Part shown: one piece after another, positions 12,233 through 21,084 of the stretch
Numbering within the stretch: position 1 is the stretch's first letter
Layout of the letters: each line of letters starts with the position of its first letter
Source: Paraconiothyrium sp. Pb-2020
Taxonomy: Eukaryota; Ascomycota; Dothideomycetes; Pleosporales; Didymosphaeriaceae
Length of the DNA stretch: 64,000 bases
Reading direction: 5' to 3'
Assembly: GCA_022419385.1 (NCBI GenBank)
Contig: JAJUBI010000004.1
Span: 2,957,286 to 3,021,285, forward strand
Position numbers and translations under genes: made by a program
The notes under the pieces: model-generated
Seen by the model: only the letters and a program-made list of their open reading frames with translations
The model's database searches: none
What the model was told of the DNA's origin: nothing

Positions 12233-13959
12233 ATGGCATCTACGTATCCTGATCGTAAGGATGTCGATGCGAATGCGATTTCGTCCATGGCCGATGAGAG
12301 GTTGGGTTCGGTGTTGGATAAGAACTTTGGTACTGTGAAGCCGAAATACCATGGCACCGACTCGGACAGGCTTGAGATGGAGATGCTGGGAAAGCAGCAG
12401 GTTTTGCGGGTATGTCTGCACACATTCCCTGTTTACCATCGATTGGCCATGCTTACAGATCGCAGCGCAACTTCTCATTCCTCACGATGCTTGGCTTCGC
12501 ATCCACCTGTATCGCTTCATGGGAAGGCATCTTCACGTATTTGAACTTCGTTCTGACCGACGGCGGCACACCACTGCTCTTCTGGGGCTTCTTCGCTTGT
12601 GCGACATGCATGACCCTGGTGTACGCAAGTCTGGCCGAGATGTCGTCAATGTCCCCGACTGCCGGCGGTCAGTATCACTGGGTATCCGAATTTGCTCCTC
12701 GCAAGTACCAAAAGGTGCTCAGTTACTATTCCGGCTGGTTAACCGCAGTAGGCTGGCAGGTGTATCTTGCATCTGTATGTTTTCTAGTGGGGACGACGAT
12801 CCAAGGTCTGATCACTTTGAACAACTTGAGCTATTCCTACGAACGATGGCACGGAACACTGCTCGCTATCGCTGTGGTTATATTCACAATCAGCTGGAAT
12901 ACCGTCTTTGCATCTAAGTTGCCTAAAGTTGGTAAGGGCCCCTTTCAATTGTGTACAGCATTCCTTTTGATATGTCGTACTAACCCTCTGTCAGAGGCCG
13001 TAGCTCTGGTCGTTCACATCACCGGTTTCCTAGCCATTATTATCACACTGTGGGCCACCGCCCCTCGCCGCACCGCAGCCGATGCCCTCCTGAACTTCAC
13101 CAACGATGGCGGCTGGTCTAGTACCGGTCTCAGCGCCATGGTTGGTCTTCTGGCCCCTACTGCTGTCCTCGTCGGCTACGACTGCTCCGTTCATATGTCC
13201 GAGGAAATCAAGGACGCCTCCATCGTACTCCCTCGCGCAATCATGGGTAGCGTTATACTGAACGTCTCAATGCTATTTATTGTAATCATCACCATATGCT
13301 TCACGCTCGGCGACCCCGCAGAAGTCCTAGCCTCGCCCACCGGTTACGCCTTCATCCAGATGTTTTACAACGCCACGAACTCGCTCGCTGGCGCCTCCGT
13401 CATGACCTTCATCATTATTTTTATGCTCTCCGTCTGCGCTGTCTCCGAAGCCGCGGCTTGCTCCCGCCAGATCTGGAGTTTTGCCCGTGATAAAGGTCTT
13501 CCCGCCCATACATGGCTTTCTAAGGTCTCACCGCATTGGAACATTCCTCTCCCTGGCATCATTGTCAGTTTGAGCATCAGTGCGCTCCTCAGCTTGATCA
13601 ACATTGGTTCTTCTGTCGCTCTGAACGCGATTACCTCTCTAGGCGCAGTCGCAACGCTGATCTCGTACTACCTCACTATCGGCTGCCTCGTACACCGCCG
13701 TCTGTTCGGCGCACCGTTACCTGACCGGAGGTGGTCACTAGGACAATGGGGCCTGCTGATCAATGTGGGGGCGTTGATTATTTTGACACCGTTGATCTTC
13801 TTCTTGACCTGGCCGTTGACGACGCCTGTGACGGCAGAGACCATGAATTGGAGTAGTGTTATGTTGGCAGGTGTGTTCATCATCTCGACCACGTATTACG
13901 TGGTTAAGGGAAGGAAAGAGTTTAGGGGTCCGGTTGTTGATGTGCATAGGGAGGAGTAA
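12233..13959 (+). CDS. APC-family amino-acid/choline-type permease
   Basis: Three exons (12233-12409, 12466-12931, 12995-13959) give 535 residues. After a hydrophilic N-terminus of about 60 residues come about 12 membrane segments. Family features include FSFLTMLGFASTC, SWEG, LAEMSSMSPTAGGQYHWVSE (the conserved E-S-PTAGGQYHW segment) and VGYDCSVHMSEEIKDAS, with IWSFARDKGLP later. This is typical of fungal GABA permease (UGA4) and choline transporter (HNM1)-type carriers that move amino acids, GABA or choline across the plasma membrane with protons. Substrate cannot be told from sequence. The second intron lacks in-frame stops, so retention would add 21 residues. It is tandem with PRP22 but has its own TATA-bearing promoter. 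Confidence 0.92.
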
Positions 13960-14208
13960 CGACTAGGTCTACTAGCATGTAGCATGTCAATTATTGGAGC
14001 ATTATTAATGCCTAATGTCTATACTATCTCGCGATCTTACAACACTATCTTTAGGCATCATCATTGTGAATGTTATGTTCCGCGGATGCTTCCGATCTCC
14101 GTTCAGGGACTCGTGCTCGACAGAGGAGCTTCCATCGTTAATGTCGAAGTCGGCGACGCCAGCTTCCAGCAGTAGCCTTCTTAGTGGTAAGCCAGGGCGC
14201 AGTCATTT
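13960..14208. other. Intergenic containing a repeat copy
   Basis: It contains the first copy of a diverged direct repeat (see 14124-14200) and the 3' flank of the permease gene. Confidence 0.4.
14124..14200. repeat. Diverged direct repeat, copy A
   Basis: This segment matches 14972-15048 with roughly 80 percent identity by eye, including an exact GTCGAAGTCGG core, at a spacing of about 848 bases. On the minus strand both copies encode a similar peptide (LLE-GV-DFDIND), so this is a duplicated coding fragment. Confidence 0.7.
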
Positions 14209-14703
14209 CTATATGTCCTTGTGGTAGGGAAATGCGCCGCGGGCCGACTTCTGCAGTAACAAGATTACTGGTATGGTAATATCCAGGTTCTCCGTCTGTG
14301 TGGCAAATGCCCAGCAATGCTGGAATCTCCGTCCGACCCACTCGTCTTCATAGGCATATAAGCGCCTCTCGCCTCTTCTCGTGGGGTAGTAGACAGGTTT
14401 TCTACGATCCACGTCGGCGCAAGATAGTAATGGCTGATCCTGAAACTTGTTGATTTTGGCGAAAGGCATACCAAATACAGTTCCTCGGCAAGGGGGGGAA
14501 CCACGAAAGGGTTGGTATTGGTCTCCTTTTCTTCCAAGGGAATCGCAGTCTGGATTAGACCCATGCAAAAATAACGCAACACGTAGGAGAGCATTCTCCC
14601 CTCCAGCGTAGCGCATCAAGATCCCCCAGTGGGGGCGCGCAAGAGCAAAAGGCTCGCCGTCGGTGTACTCAAGTCGTACAGGTATCGCACTTTGCATCTT
14701 CAC
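14209..14703 (-). CDS. Hypothetical protein, possible duplicated-gene remnant
   Basis: An open frame of 164 residues with normal amino-acid composition and no recognised domain. The start MKMQSAIPVRLEYTDGEPF and aromatic-rich body (HWGILMRYAGG, YAYEDEWVGRRF) look protein-like. Immediately downstream on the same strand lies repeat copy A, whose peptide resembles the product of the frame at 14856-15125, so the two may be relics or spliced members of one family. No reliable splice model could be built. Confidence 0.35.
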   Translation of the reverse strand: MKMQSAIPVRLEYTDGEPFALARPHWGILMRYAGGENALLRVALFLHGSNPDCDSLGRKGDQYQPFRGSPPCRGTVFGMPFAKINKFQDQPLLSCADVDRRKPVYYPTRRGERRLYAYEDEWVGRRFQHCWAFATQTENLDITIPVILLLQKSARGAFPYHKDI

Positions 14704-14855
14704 AGCGCATGGCGCATCAGTTAGTAACTACATGAGGGTGCAGAAGTTATCAGGATGCTTACCTCTGGGCAGTGTGTAAGGATGGATCGCGCTAACACAG
14801 CCATGCTTTTCATCTCGGCGAGATCGTGGGCAGCGCGCTCCTCAGGTGGCCAATT

Positions 14856-15125
14856 CTAGGAGGTAGGTCGTCCCTGGATAAGCTTCCGGAGTTGTGGCTT
14901 GAACTTGTAGAACTGTCGAGTAAGATCAATAACAAGGTCTTGTTTCTCAGTCATTACTGTGCCCTGTGTGTAGGAACTCTCATCGTTGATGTCGAAGTCG
15001 GTAACGCCGAGTTCCAGCAGTGGCCTTCTTGGTGGTAGGCCAGGGTGTACTGCGTCGACTGGATGGCCCGTAAGGTGTAGCCATTCCCGAAGATAGACTC
15101 TTGCAAATAGTGCCTGGAATGCCAT
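14856..15125 (-). CDS. Hypothetical protein fragment containing repeat copy B
   Basis: A frame of 89 residues, MAFQALFARVYLREWLHL onwards, with the segment LPPRRPLLELGVTDFDIND shared in diverged form with copy A. It ends in a basic tail (KPQLRKLIQGRPTS). The frame upstream is closed by a stop 40 bases before the ATG. It could be the 3' exon of a gene starting at 15590, but no splice join keeps phase. Family not recognised. Confidence 0.4.
   Translation of the reverse strand: MAFQALFARVYLREWLHLTGHPVDAVHPGLPPRRPLLELGVTDFDINDESSYTQGTVMTEKQDLVIDLTRQFYKFKPQLRKLIQGRPTS
14972..15048. repeat. Diverged direct repeat, copy B
   Basis: Partner of 14124-14200 in the same orientation, about 80 percent identical by eye. 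Confidence 0.7.
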
Positions 15126-15227
15126 AACACGTGCGCTCTCTTTCCTACGTACGATTTAGTGGCGATGTATAAGGAAACGGTGCGACATCCCAATCATTGG
15201 GACCGGGTGTATGAAATTGAAAGGCGT

Positions 15228-15590
15228 CTATTTTGTGTCAGCATGATATGTATGGAGTTGTAGTAAACATACAATGCAAGTATTCTGCTCATTGTCTGTT
15301 GCGTATCCGTTCTTGTCCAGTCCCTCTTTGATATCCATTGTCATTACCCTAAGACAGAGCTCCTCGTTGACCACTAATGGTTCCAGTCCTGTGTATATCC
15401 GGGCGTTTATTATCCTCTTCCTCGTCCCAACGATCTTAGGATCTTGTTCTGTATCTCCGTCCAGGGAATCGTCATCAGCAGAAACGGTATCGTCGTCGTC
15501 ATCGTGATCGTCGTACTCTGAGCATGACTCAGGCAAGTCATACTCGATGAGCTCGTCGTGTGTCCGCTTGCGCATGTCGGCCTTCGTCAT
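15228..15590 (-). CDS. Acidic hypothetical protein
   Basis: A 120-residue frame begins MTKADMRKRTHDELIEYDLP and contains a run of aspartates (DDHDDDDD) at about 26-33 followed by more acidic residues. The second half (IYTGLEPLVVNEELCLRV) is ordinary. A donor-like GTATGT interrupts the frame near its end (at about 15270), so this may be the first exon of a longer minus-strand gene that includes 14856-15125. The family is not recognised. Confidence 0.4.
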   Translation of the reverse strand: MTKADMRKRTHDELIEYDLPESCSEYDDHDDDDDTVSADDDSLDGDTEQDPKIVGTRKRIINARIYTGLEPLVVNEELCLRVMTMDIKEGLDKNGYATDNEQNTCIVCLLQLHTYHADTK

Positions 15591-16204
15591 TCGATGATGG
15601 ATGTCAAGTCGGGAACTGAGTGTCGAGGCGGGGGAAGGATGGCTGAGGGACGCAGAGACGCGCCTTCCGCCCGAAGGGCGGCTACCATAGTCTAAAATGA
15701 GGTAAGAGGACAGATGTTTTCAGTTACTATAGCTCCGGTGGATGCAGCGTGTGCATGCATAGGCCCAAACACCCATCTTGGTCTTTAGTAGAATGAAAAA
15801 CTACTGACAAGCCAAATCTTCGCCCCGGACGTCCTGTTAATGGTGACTGCGATCAGGGCGCGAAAGGCTAGGACGCGAAGGTCATGACGCGAAGGCCAGA
15901 GCGCGAGAGGCCAGGACTCGAAGGTCAACCACCCGATGAACAAGACGCGGAGGTCAGGACGCAGAGGTCAGGACGCAGAGGTCAATCGTCCGATGAACAA
16001 GACGCGAAGGTCAAGAGTCGAAGGTCGGGACGCGGAGTCGATGTTGGGAGAGAAGTCCGAGTGGGCAGATGACGACATCTATATACGTGTGGCAGGCGCA
16101 GGGCAGATGCGCCTTCCCTTCCGCCAACACGTACTTACTCCACCGTAGAGTTGCGTCACGAGTGACTCCTCTTCCACTCACAGTTCCGTTGGCTGTTAGA
16201 CAGG
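15591..16204. other. Intergenic with minisatellite
   Basis: This divergent spacer sits between the acidic-protein frame and the AKG-repeat gene. Its centre is the 14-bp tandem array; the rest holds no supported gene. Confidence 0.5.
15856..16038. repeat. 14-bp GC-rich minisatellite
   Basis: About a dozen imperfect copies of a unit close to GACGCGAAGGTCAG are arranged head to tail. Two of them are separated by an inserted segment with CGATGAACAA, which gives a higher-order repeat of about 56 bases. Because 14 is not a multiple of three and no long frame spans it cleanly, it is probably non-coding promoter-proximal DNA of the gene at 16205. Confidence 0.85.
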
Positions 16205-17414
16205 ATGCCACCCGCAGCGCGCAGCAAGGAGTCGATCAATGGTATATGCTCTCTTATTCTGCTATGTCCCTCACTAACATTACATAGCGGAGTTTGAGAG
16301 CGCGTACCCGCGCGCCATACCGCATCTATCCATTGGAGAAGAATATCAATGGCGCTCAAATCATGAAGCTGAGGTCGCCCTCCGTCAACAGCTCACTGTT
16401 TCTCAATTCAGGCTCCCATTCATCCGGGGATGGAGCGCAAGCACACAACAGACGAAATTTGTGCATGGTCTTGTTAAATATCTACTGGAAAAAGAATTAC
16501 TGAAGATCAAAAACACACCGAACTCTAAACTGGAACCGATACTTGACCAGCCTAGCCATCCTAACCACCACGGCATAGCCCAAGCTCATCCTGCTCGTCC
16601 TGCTTGTCAAGGTAGCAATGTTCAACCCCCGCAACAACACATGGATACAACAGCCCAAGCTCATCCTGCTCGTCCTGCTTCTCAAGGTAGCAATGTTCAA
16701 CCCCCGCAACAACACGTGGATACACCCAGTCCGGGCCAAAGCCACAGTCAACCAGGACGGCGTGCACAGGAAGATACCGTCCTTGCAGCGAAAGGTGTAG
16801 CTGCGAAAGGTGTAGCTGCGAAAGGTGTAGCTCCGAAAGGTCTAGCAGCAAAAGATGCAGCAGCGAAAGGTGGAGTTTCAAAAGGCCTAGCTGCAAACAG
16901 TGGAGATGCGAAAGGTGCAACTACAAAAGGCCTAGCTACGAAAGGTATAGTTGCAAAAGGCACAGCTGCGAAAGGTCCAACTACAAAAGGCCTAGCTGCA
17001 AAGGGTACAGTTGCAAAAGGCACAGCTGCGAAAGGTGCAGCTGTGAGAGGTACAGCTGCGGCAAGAAAAAGGTCACGCCAGATTGGAAATAGGGGAGAAG
17101 AGGCATTTGGAGACCTTGAGGCAAGCCCCGGATCACTTACAACACACATTAGTCAACCAGGACGAGGTGGGGGTGCGCAGGAAGATATCGCTCATCATGT
17201 CCTCGCAGCCAGAAGTTTAACTGCGATCATGTCGATGTCTCGTCGGATTGAGAATGGGGGAGCTGATGGACGTGAGACAAGTCCCGGACCACATCCGACA
17301 TCGTACGTGTCATCCTTCAAACCACCATCAGATGAACAACATCGCCAGATGTTGCTAGAAGCCATCCCGCTACATAGTTTCTCTCTTTTCGATTTATTCC
17401 AGATCAAAGAATAG
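16205..17414 (+). CDS. Repeat-rich protein with Ala-Lys-Gly pentapeptide array
   Basis: Two exons (16205-16241, 16288-17414) give 387 residues starting MPPAARSKESIN. Residues about 14-90 look like a folded segment (EFESAYPRAIPHLSIGEEY, LPFIRGW, FVHGLVKYLLEKELLKI). Then come two copies of a 25-residue unit (AHPARPA-QGSNVQPPQQH-DT; 16579-16653 and 16654-16728) and about 18 copies of a pentapeptide close to AAKGV/T/L (16785-17060). A 14-base identical sequence at 16746 and 17151 brackets the array, and the following SQPGR-GAQED motif is repeated. The array is strongly basic and resembles low-complexity, nucleic-acid-binding tails of the histone H1 type, but that function is inference. I do not recognise the family. 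No signal peptide is seen. Frame is kept throughout the array, which argues for a real protein. Confidence 0.75.
16579..16728 (+). repeat. 75-bp tandem duplication inside the CDS
   Basis: Two nearly identical 75-base units at 16579-16653 and 16654-16728, differing at only a few bases and preserving frame (25 residues each). Confidence 0.9.
16785..17060 (+). repeat. 15-bp coding minisatellite (AKG pentapeptide)
   Basis: About 18 units close to GCTGCGAAAGGTGTA in one frame. Early units are almost identical and later ones vary at positions 1, 2 and 5 of the pentapeptide. Confidence 0.92.
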
Positions 17415-17823
17415 TGTTGTTACTAGCGAGGTAGTCGAAAATAATATACTTTTGTTATAATCAAAGAATCTTTCACCGGACAAGAGCCCTTCATGCAGAG
17501 CAGCGCAGCCGGAACCTCGTGCCAAAGCAGTGTTGTCGTTAGCATAGATAGGTAGGCCGCCTTAGCATTAACTTATTGAATCACTTCAGTGCGCCACATG
17601 CAAAATTGAGCTAGAAAACGAAACCGCCATCCCTCCATGGGAGAAATTGGAACTGGCGTAGTAAAAATATCGAGTGTCTTCAAGTGCTTGTACGCTGAAG
17701 TCCTACCAGTGCATTAGCGCTGTCGCTAAACATCTGAAGTTTCTTGGTCTTCGCACACTCCGCCTTCAAGCAAGACAATTCGTTTGCTTTCTAACAGGCC
17801 AGAAACTACCCAAAAAGCAATGA
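17415..17823. other. Intergenic, contains 42-bp repeat copy 1
   Basis: No gene is supported. It holds the 3' flank of the AKG gene with AT-rich likely polyadenylation sequence and the first copy of the 42-bp direct repeat. Confidence 0.5.
17474..17515 (+). repeat. 42-bp direct repeat, copy 1
   Basis: A 42-base sequence beginning CACCGGACAAGAGCCCTTCA is repeated at 20829-20870 with a single mismatch. It is not within any gene. Confidence 0.9.
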
Positions 17824-17916
17824 CTCCCCCGCGTGGGCTCGAACCACGAACCTCCTGATCGCTTTGTCGGTGACGACTTAACAGTCAGACGCGCTAGCCA
17901 ATTGCGCCACGGAGGA
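17824..17916 (-). tRNA. tRNA-Asn(GTT) with intron
   Basis: On the minus strand the acceptor stem pairs TCCTCCG with CGGGGGA. The D arm is GCGC...GCGC, the anticodon stem TCTGA/TCAGG, and the loop CTGTTA-A carries anticodon GTT. The T arm is CGTGG-TTCGAGC-CCACG. A 19-nt intron follows the base 3' of the anticodon, the canonical place for nuclear tRNA introns. CCA is not encoded, as expected for a eukaryote. Length 93 including the intron and discriminator G. Confidence 0.95.
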
Positions 17917-18338
17917 TGTTCGATGCTGCCGTAAACTTTAGAAACATACATATAATGGAGATGACACCAGCATCATGTGAACCAGAAAAGATGAGATCAA
18001 AGAGGGGTAAGGATCGCAGAAAAAGGTTGACGATGGCTTCTGTGCCGAAGAAGGCCCACTTCCGCATAAGCCATGTGGGTCGAATTTTATATTTGTGTCC
18101 TTCAGGTAGCACAAGACCCTCACGAATAACTGAACGTTTAGACACGGGAAAATATTATCACGTCTTGTCCGTAAAGGTGATTGCTCCGAGCGAGTGTGGA
18201 TGTACTACATGGCACCAGGATGGTCTCTGCCAATGTAGATGGTCTCTCTCAAGATGCTTTCTATTCAGTGCGAAAGACGTCTATGTACACTTGTGATCTG
18301 TAGCATGCTTCGCGAAGTAAAGAAGGTATTTCCACCTC
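17917..18338. other. Intergenic between tRNA and cellulase gene
   Basis: Short frames only; no supported gene. It includes the 3' flank of the GH6 gene. Confidence 0.5.
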
Positions 18339-19939
18339 TTAGAAGGCCGGGTTGGCGTTCGTCAGGAGCTGGGCGAAGTACGCCTGGAACCATGTACCAG
18401 CCTCCGGAGCCGGTTGAAGGGCATCGGAATAACCGCAGTGCGCATCATATCTGACCGAGGTCGAATTTGATGTACCGTCACACTCTCCACCCGGCTTGAC
18501 CCAAACGTAGGCATCCAGCAGAGGGTCGTCGGTGGACGTGCTAGGACGTATACCGAAGCCAGTACCAATGACGTTGCACCAGTCACCCCAAGCTTGCTGT
18601 TTGGTGGGCTGCACTCCATTGCGACCTGTTTCATGTCAGTGATCCGATGTCCAGATTGCGTCCGAGACGCTAAGAAACCAGAAATGTTGACATACCAGTA
18701 TCAGTAATGAAATGTGCTGGGAAACCGTTCGCCGTGAGGATGGGAGCGATGGCGTTGACGTATCTCTTCTCATCACATACACTGTTTCCTTGAGTGTACG
18801 ATGGACATGTAGAAATGCTCCAGGCGTTGTAATTAGCCACGTTGGTTGCCAGGCCTCGGACAGCAGCTGGGGAACCGGCGGCCTTGTAAATCTGCGCGAA
18901 GAGCTGTGCAGCAGGGGTGATGTTAGCGGTCCAACCCAGCCAGCCAGCATGTCCGGCGTCGAGATACATGACAACGTTCTTCAAATTCAAAGTCTTTATG
19001 GCATACTCAGTCAATGTCTTGTAGGCATCGGCTGCGTTCGCGCACTTCTGGACATTGAGGTTGGTAACAAGATTGGCCAAACTGTCTGGTTCGATGACGA
19101 GGACAAACGTGACGTCCGGGAAAGCCTTGATTTGAGCAGCAATGTCATCGATATAGCCCTGGTAAAGAGCAGCTCCGTTGTTGGCGAGCGAGAGTTCGCC
19201 ATTGGAAGCCAAAGCCGAGCAGTCTCGCTCTGGGAGATCGTAGACGACAAGAGGAAGGACTAAGTTTGCACCCGCGGCGTTCTTCGTTTGAACATCCTTC
19301 GCAAACGTAGCGATAGTGGGTACTTTAGCGCGAACATCTCTGCAGGACATCAGTCTGTGCTAACATACACATGCATGTCAAGCTTACAGCCAGTAAAACG
19401 TGCCAACTTTAGCGACATTGGTGGCCTTAGCGGCAAGAGCTCCCGATCCGCCGGCAGAGAGTGACGGCGCTGCTATGCTCACGATCTCGGACGAGTAGTA
19501 AGGGTTCGCGTAGAACGTTTTGCCAGCAAGCGGGTTTGCGGAATCAGTCGCCGCAGGCGCAGACGTGACTTGAGTCGCTCCAGCTGTAGTCTTCGTAGCG
19601 GTAGAAAGCGTAGTTGAGGTAGACTTTGCCGTAGTGGCAGCACTGGAAGAGCCTGCAGTCCCTGGAAGGCACTGCGAATAGTCTGTGAAAGATTAAGTAT
19701 GCCAATAACAGTCTGAGATGAGCATAGGTAGATCGTTAACTTACAGTCGTTGATCTTGGAACAGTATGCTCCAGATACACAGGTAGTCGCACCTGCCCAG
19801 CCAACTCCACCACCTGCGTAACAATGAGTACAGTTCCAGCACTAGCGATAGCATGTCTCTTACATTGTCCATAGACTTGGGATTGTGCGTGGGCTGCGGA
19901 AGCCAAAGCGGCAGCAGCCAAGATCTTAGCGTTCCTCAT
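18339..19939 (-). CDS. GH6 cellobiohydrolase with N-terminal CBM1
   Basis: Five exons on the minus strand (19939-19864, 19813-19745, 19682-19388, 19339-18696, 18625-18339) give 456 residues. It is a secreted non-reducing-end exo-cellulase that releases cellobiose by inversion. Order: signal peptide (1-18, ending AAHAQS), a CBM1 cellulose-binding module with its cysteines (QCGGVGWAG, YCSKINDYYSQC; about 22-55), a Thr/Ser/Ala linker (57-90), then the GH6 barrel. GH6 signatures are intact: YDLPERDCSALASNGE with the catalytic-region Asp, VIEPDSLANLVTN and YLDAGHAGWLGW; WVKPGGECDGTS holds the C-terminal Asp region. Introns split the CBM1 as in other fungal cel6 genes. It is a CBH2/Cel6A-type enzyme by domain layout. 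Confidence 0.96.
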
Positions 19940-21084
19940 GGTCTGCTTGATTTCTCGAGAGGGAAGAAATTGACTAGAAATTGCTGGGCGATGCTATGAT
20001 CACCAGAGATGATCCCTTCTTATGTACTGGCGTGCCTAGCGACTGAAGCTTGATCTGACTTGCAGAAAAGTTCCAGACTGCCCCTATGGTATGCGATTCT
20101 AGGGTCTAGATAGTCACACTACACCATTGAAATGATATCTGCACCTTCGAGAAGCGTGAAGCGAAGCGCATGACTGTGTTAGAGATGCCGCTAACGGATC
20201 ACTTGGAGAGTTTCCGAAAAGGAAAGCATCTTTTCGCGGTGTAACATATCTGATTTCTCCGTATCCGCCCCATAGTCCGTCGTGATCGCGTATATTACGC
20301 GGCCGTCGCTTTGAACCTGCAAACAGAAGCCAGCCATGCCTATTGTTGCATGGTACATACTCAAAGTACCTTCCAGATGCGGCAGTATCCGTCCCAGCTT
20401 ATGCGGGTTGTAACCTGGTTTCACAGCCCTTTTTTGAACCTGCATACGCGGGTTGCACGCACATCTACCCGGTTCTGCTTCACCATGACAATGGATGCAA
20501 TCTTGCAACACGTGCGTATTTCGTGTTCTCAGCGACCGCCGCATAGGGAAGGCCTATTTGTGGACAGGGTACGCATAACAAGATTATAAGAGTAGCGAAC
20601 GCTTTTGCGATAGGTGGACGGTTCGGCCACGCAATAAGGGTAAATGGCAAGTTAATAGAATGAAGTGACGCTCGGCCCGGCATTTATATGAGCCTGGGGT
20701 GACGATGTTGCTAACCCAGGTTTGGACTAGCGGTATCGGGGGAAGAGTAACAGACCTGTCACACACTATGGTACGCAAATGCTATTTCATGGAAAGGAGC
20801 GGACCGATGGCTTAGGGTACTGATTTTCCACCGGACAAGAGCCCTTCATGCAGAGCAGCCCAGCCGGAACTCAGGAACGACTATCCGCCTATCGATTCAC
20901 ACCGCAAGGCTTCTGGAAGGTTTTCATAATACTGAAAGACTAGCCTGTGTTAGCTGCATGCATCACAGCATCTTCCGCATTGTCTTTTATGCTCTTTGTC
21001 AATGGCGACTTGATGAGTATTAGTCTACGTACTGACTCCTCAATTCTCCAATACAAATCCTTGGAATGTAGAACTCTATGCCAC
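19940..21084. other. Intergenic, cellulase promoter and 42-bp repeat copy 2
   Basis: No gene is supported. Upstream of the GH6 start lies a weak TATA-like sequence (TACATAAG on the minus strand near 20019-20026). The second copy of the 42-bp repeat is at 20829. A 117-residue minus-strand frame at 20191-20544 has no recognisable motif. Confidence 0.45.
20829..20870 (+). repeat. 42-bp direct repeat, copy 2
   Basis: Same orientation as 17474-17515, with one mismatch. The pair brackets 3.3 kb containing tRNA-Asn and the GH6 gene. Confidence 0.9.

Noticed and set aside
15884..16072. Possible Arg/Glu-rich protein over the minisatellite
   Set aside because: A 14-bp unit changes frame each copy, so the peptide is an accident of the repeat.
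18670..19350. GH6 as an unspliced 226-residue protein
   Set aside because: It is only exon 4 of the five-exon cellulase; flanking exons supply the CBM1 and the C-terminus.
17415..20900. CRISPR-like array from the 42-bp repeat
   Set aside because: Only two copies 3.3 kb apart, no regular spacers, and the genome is eukaryotic.
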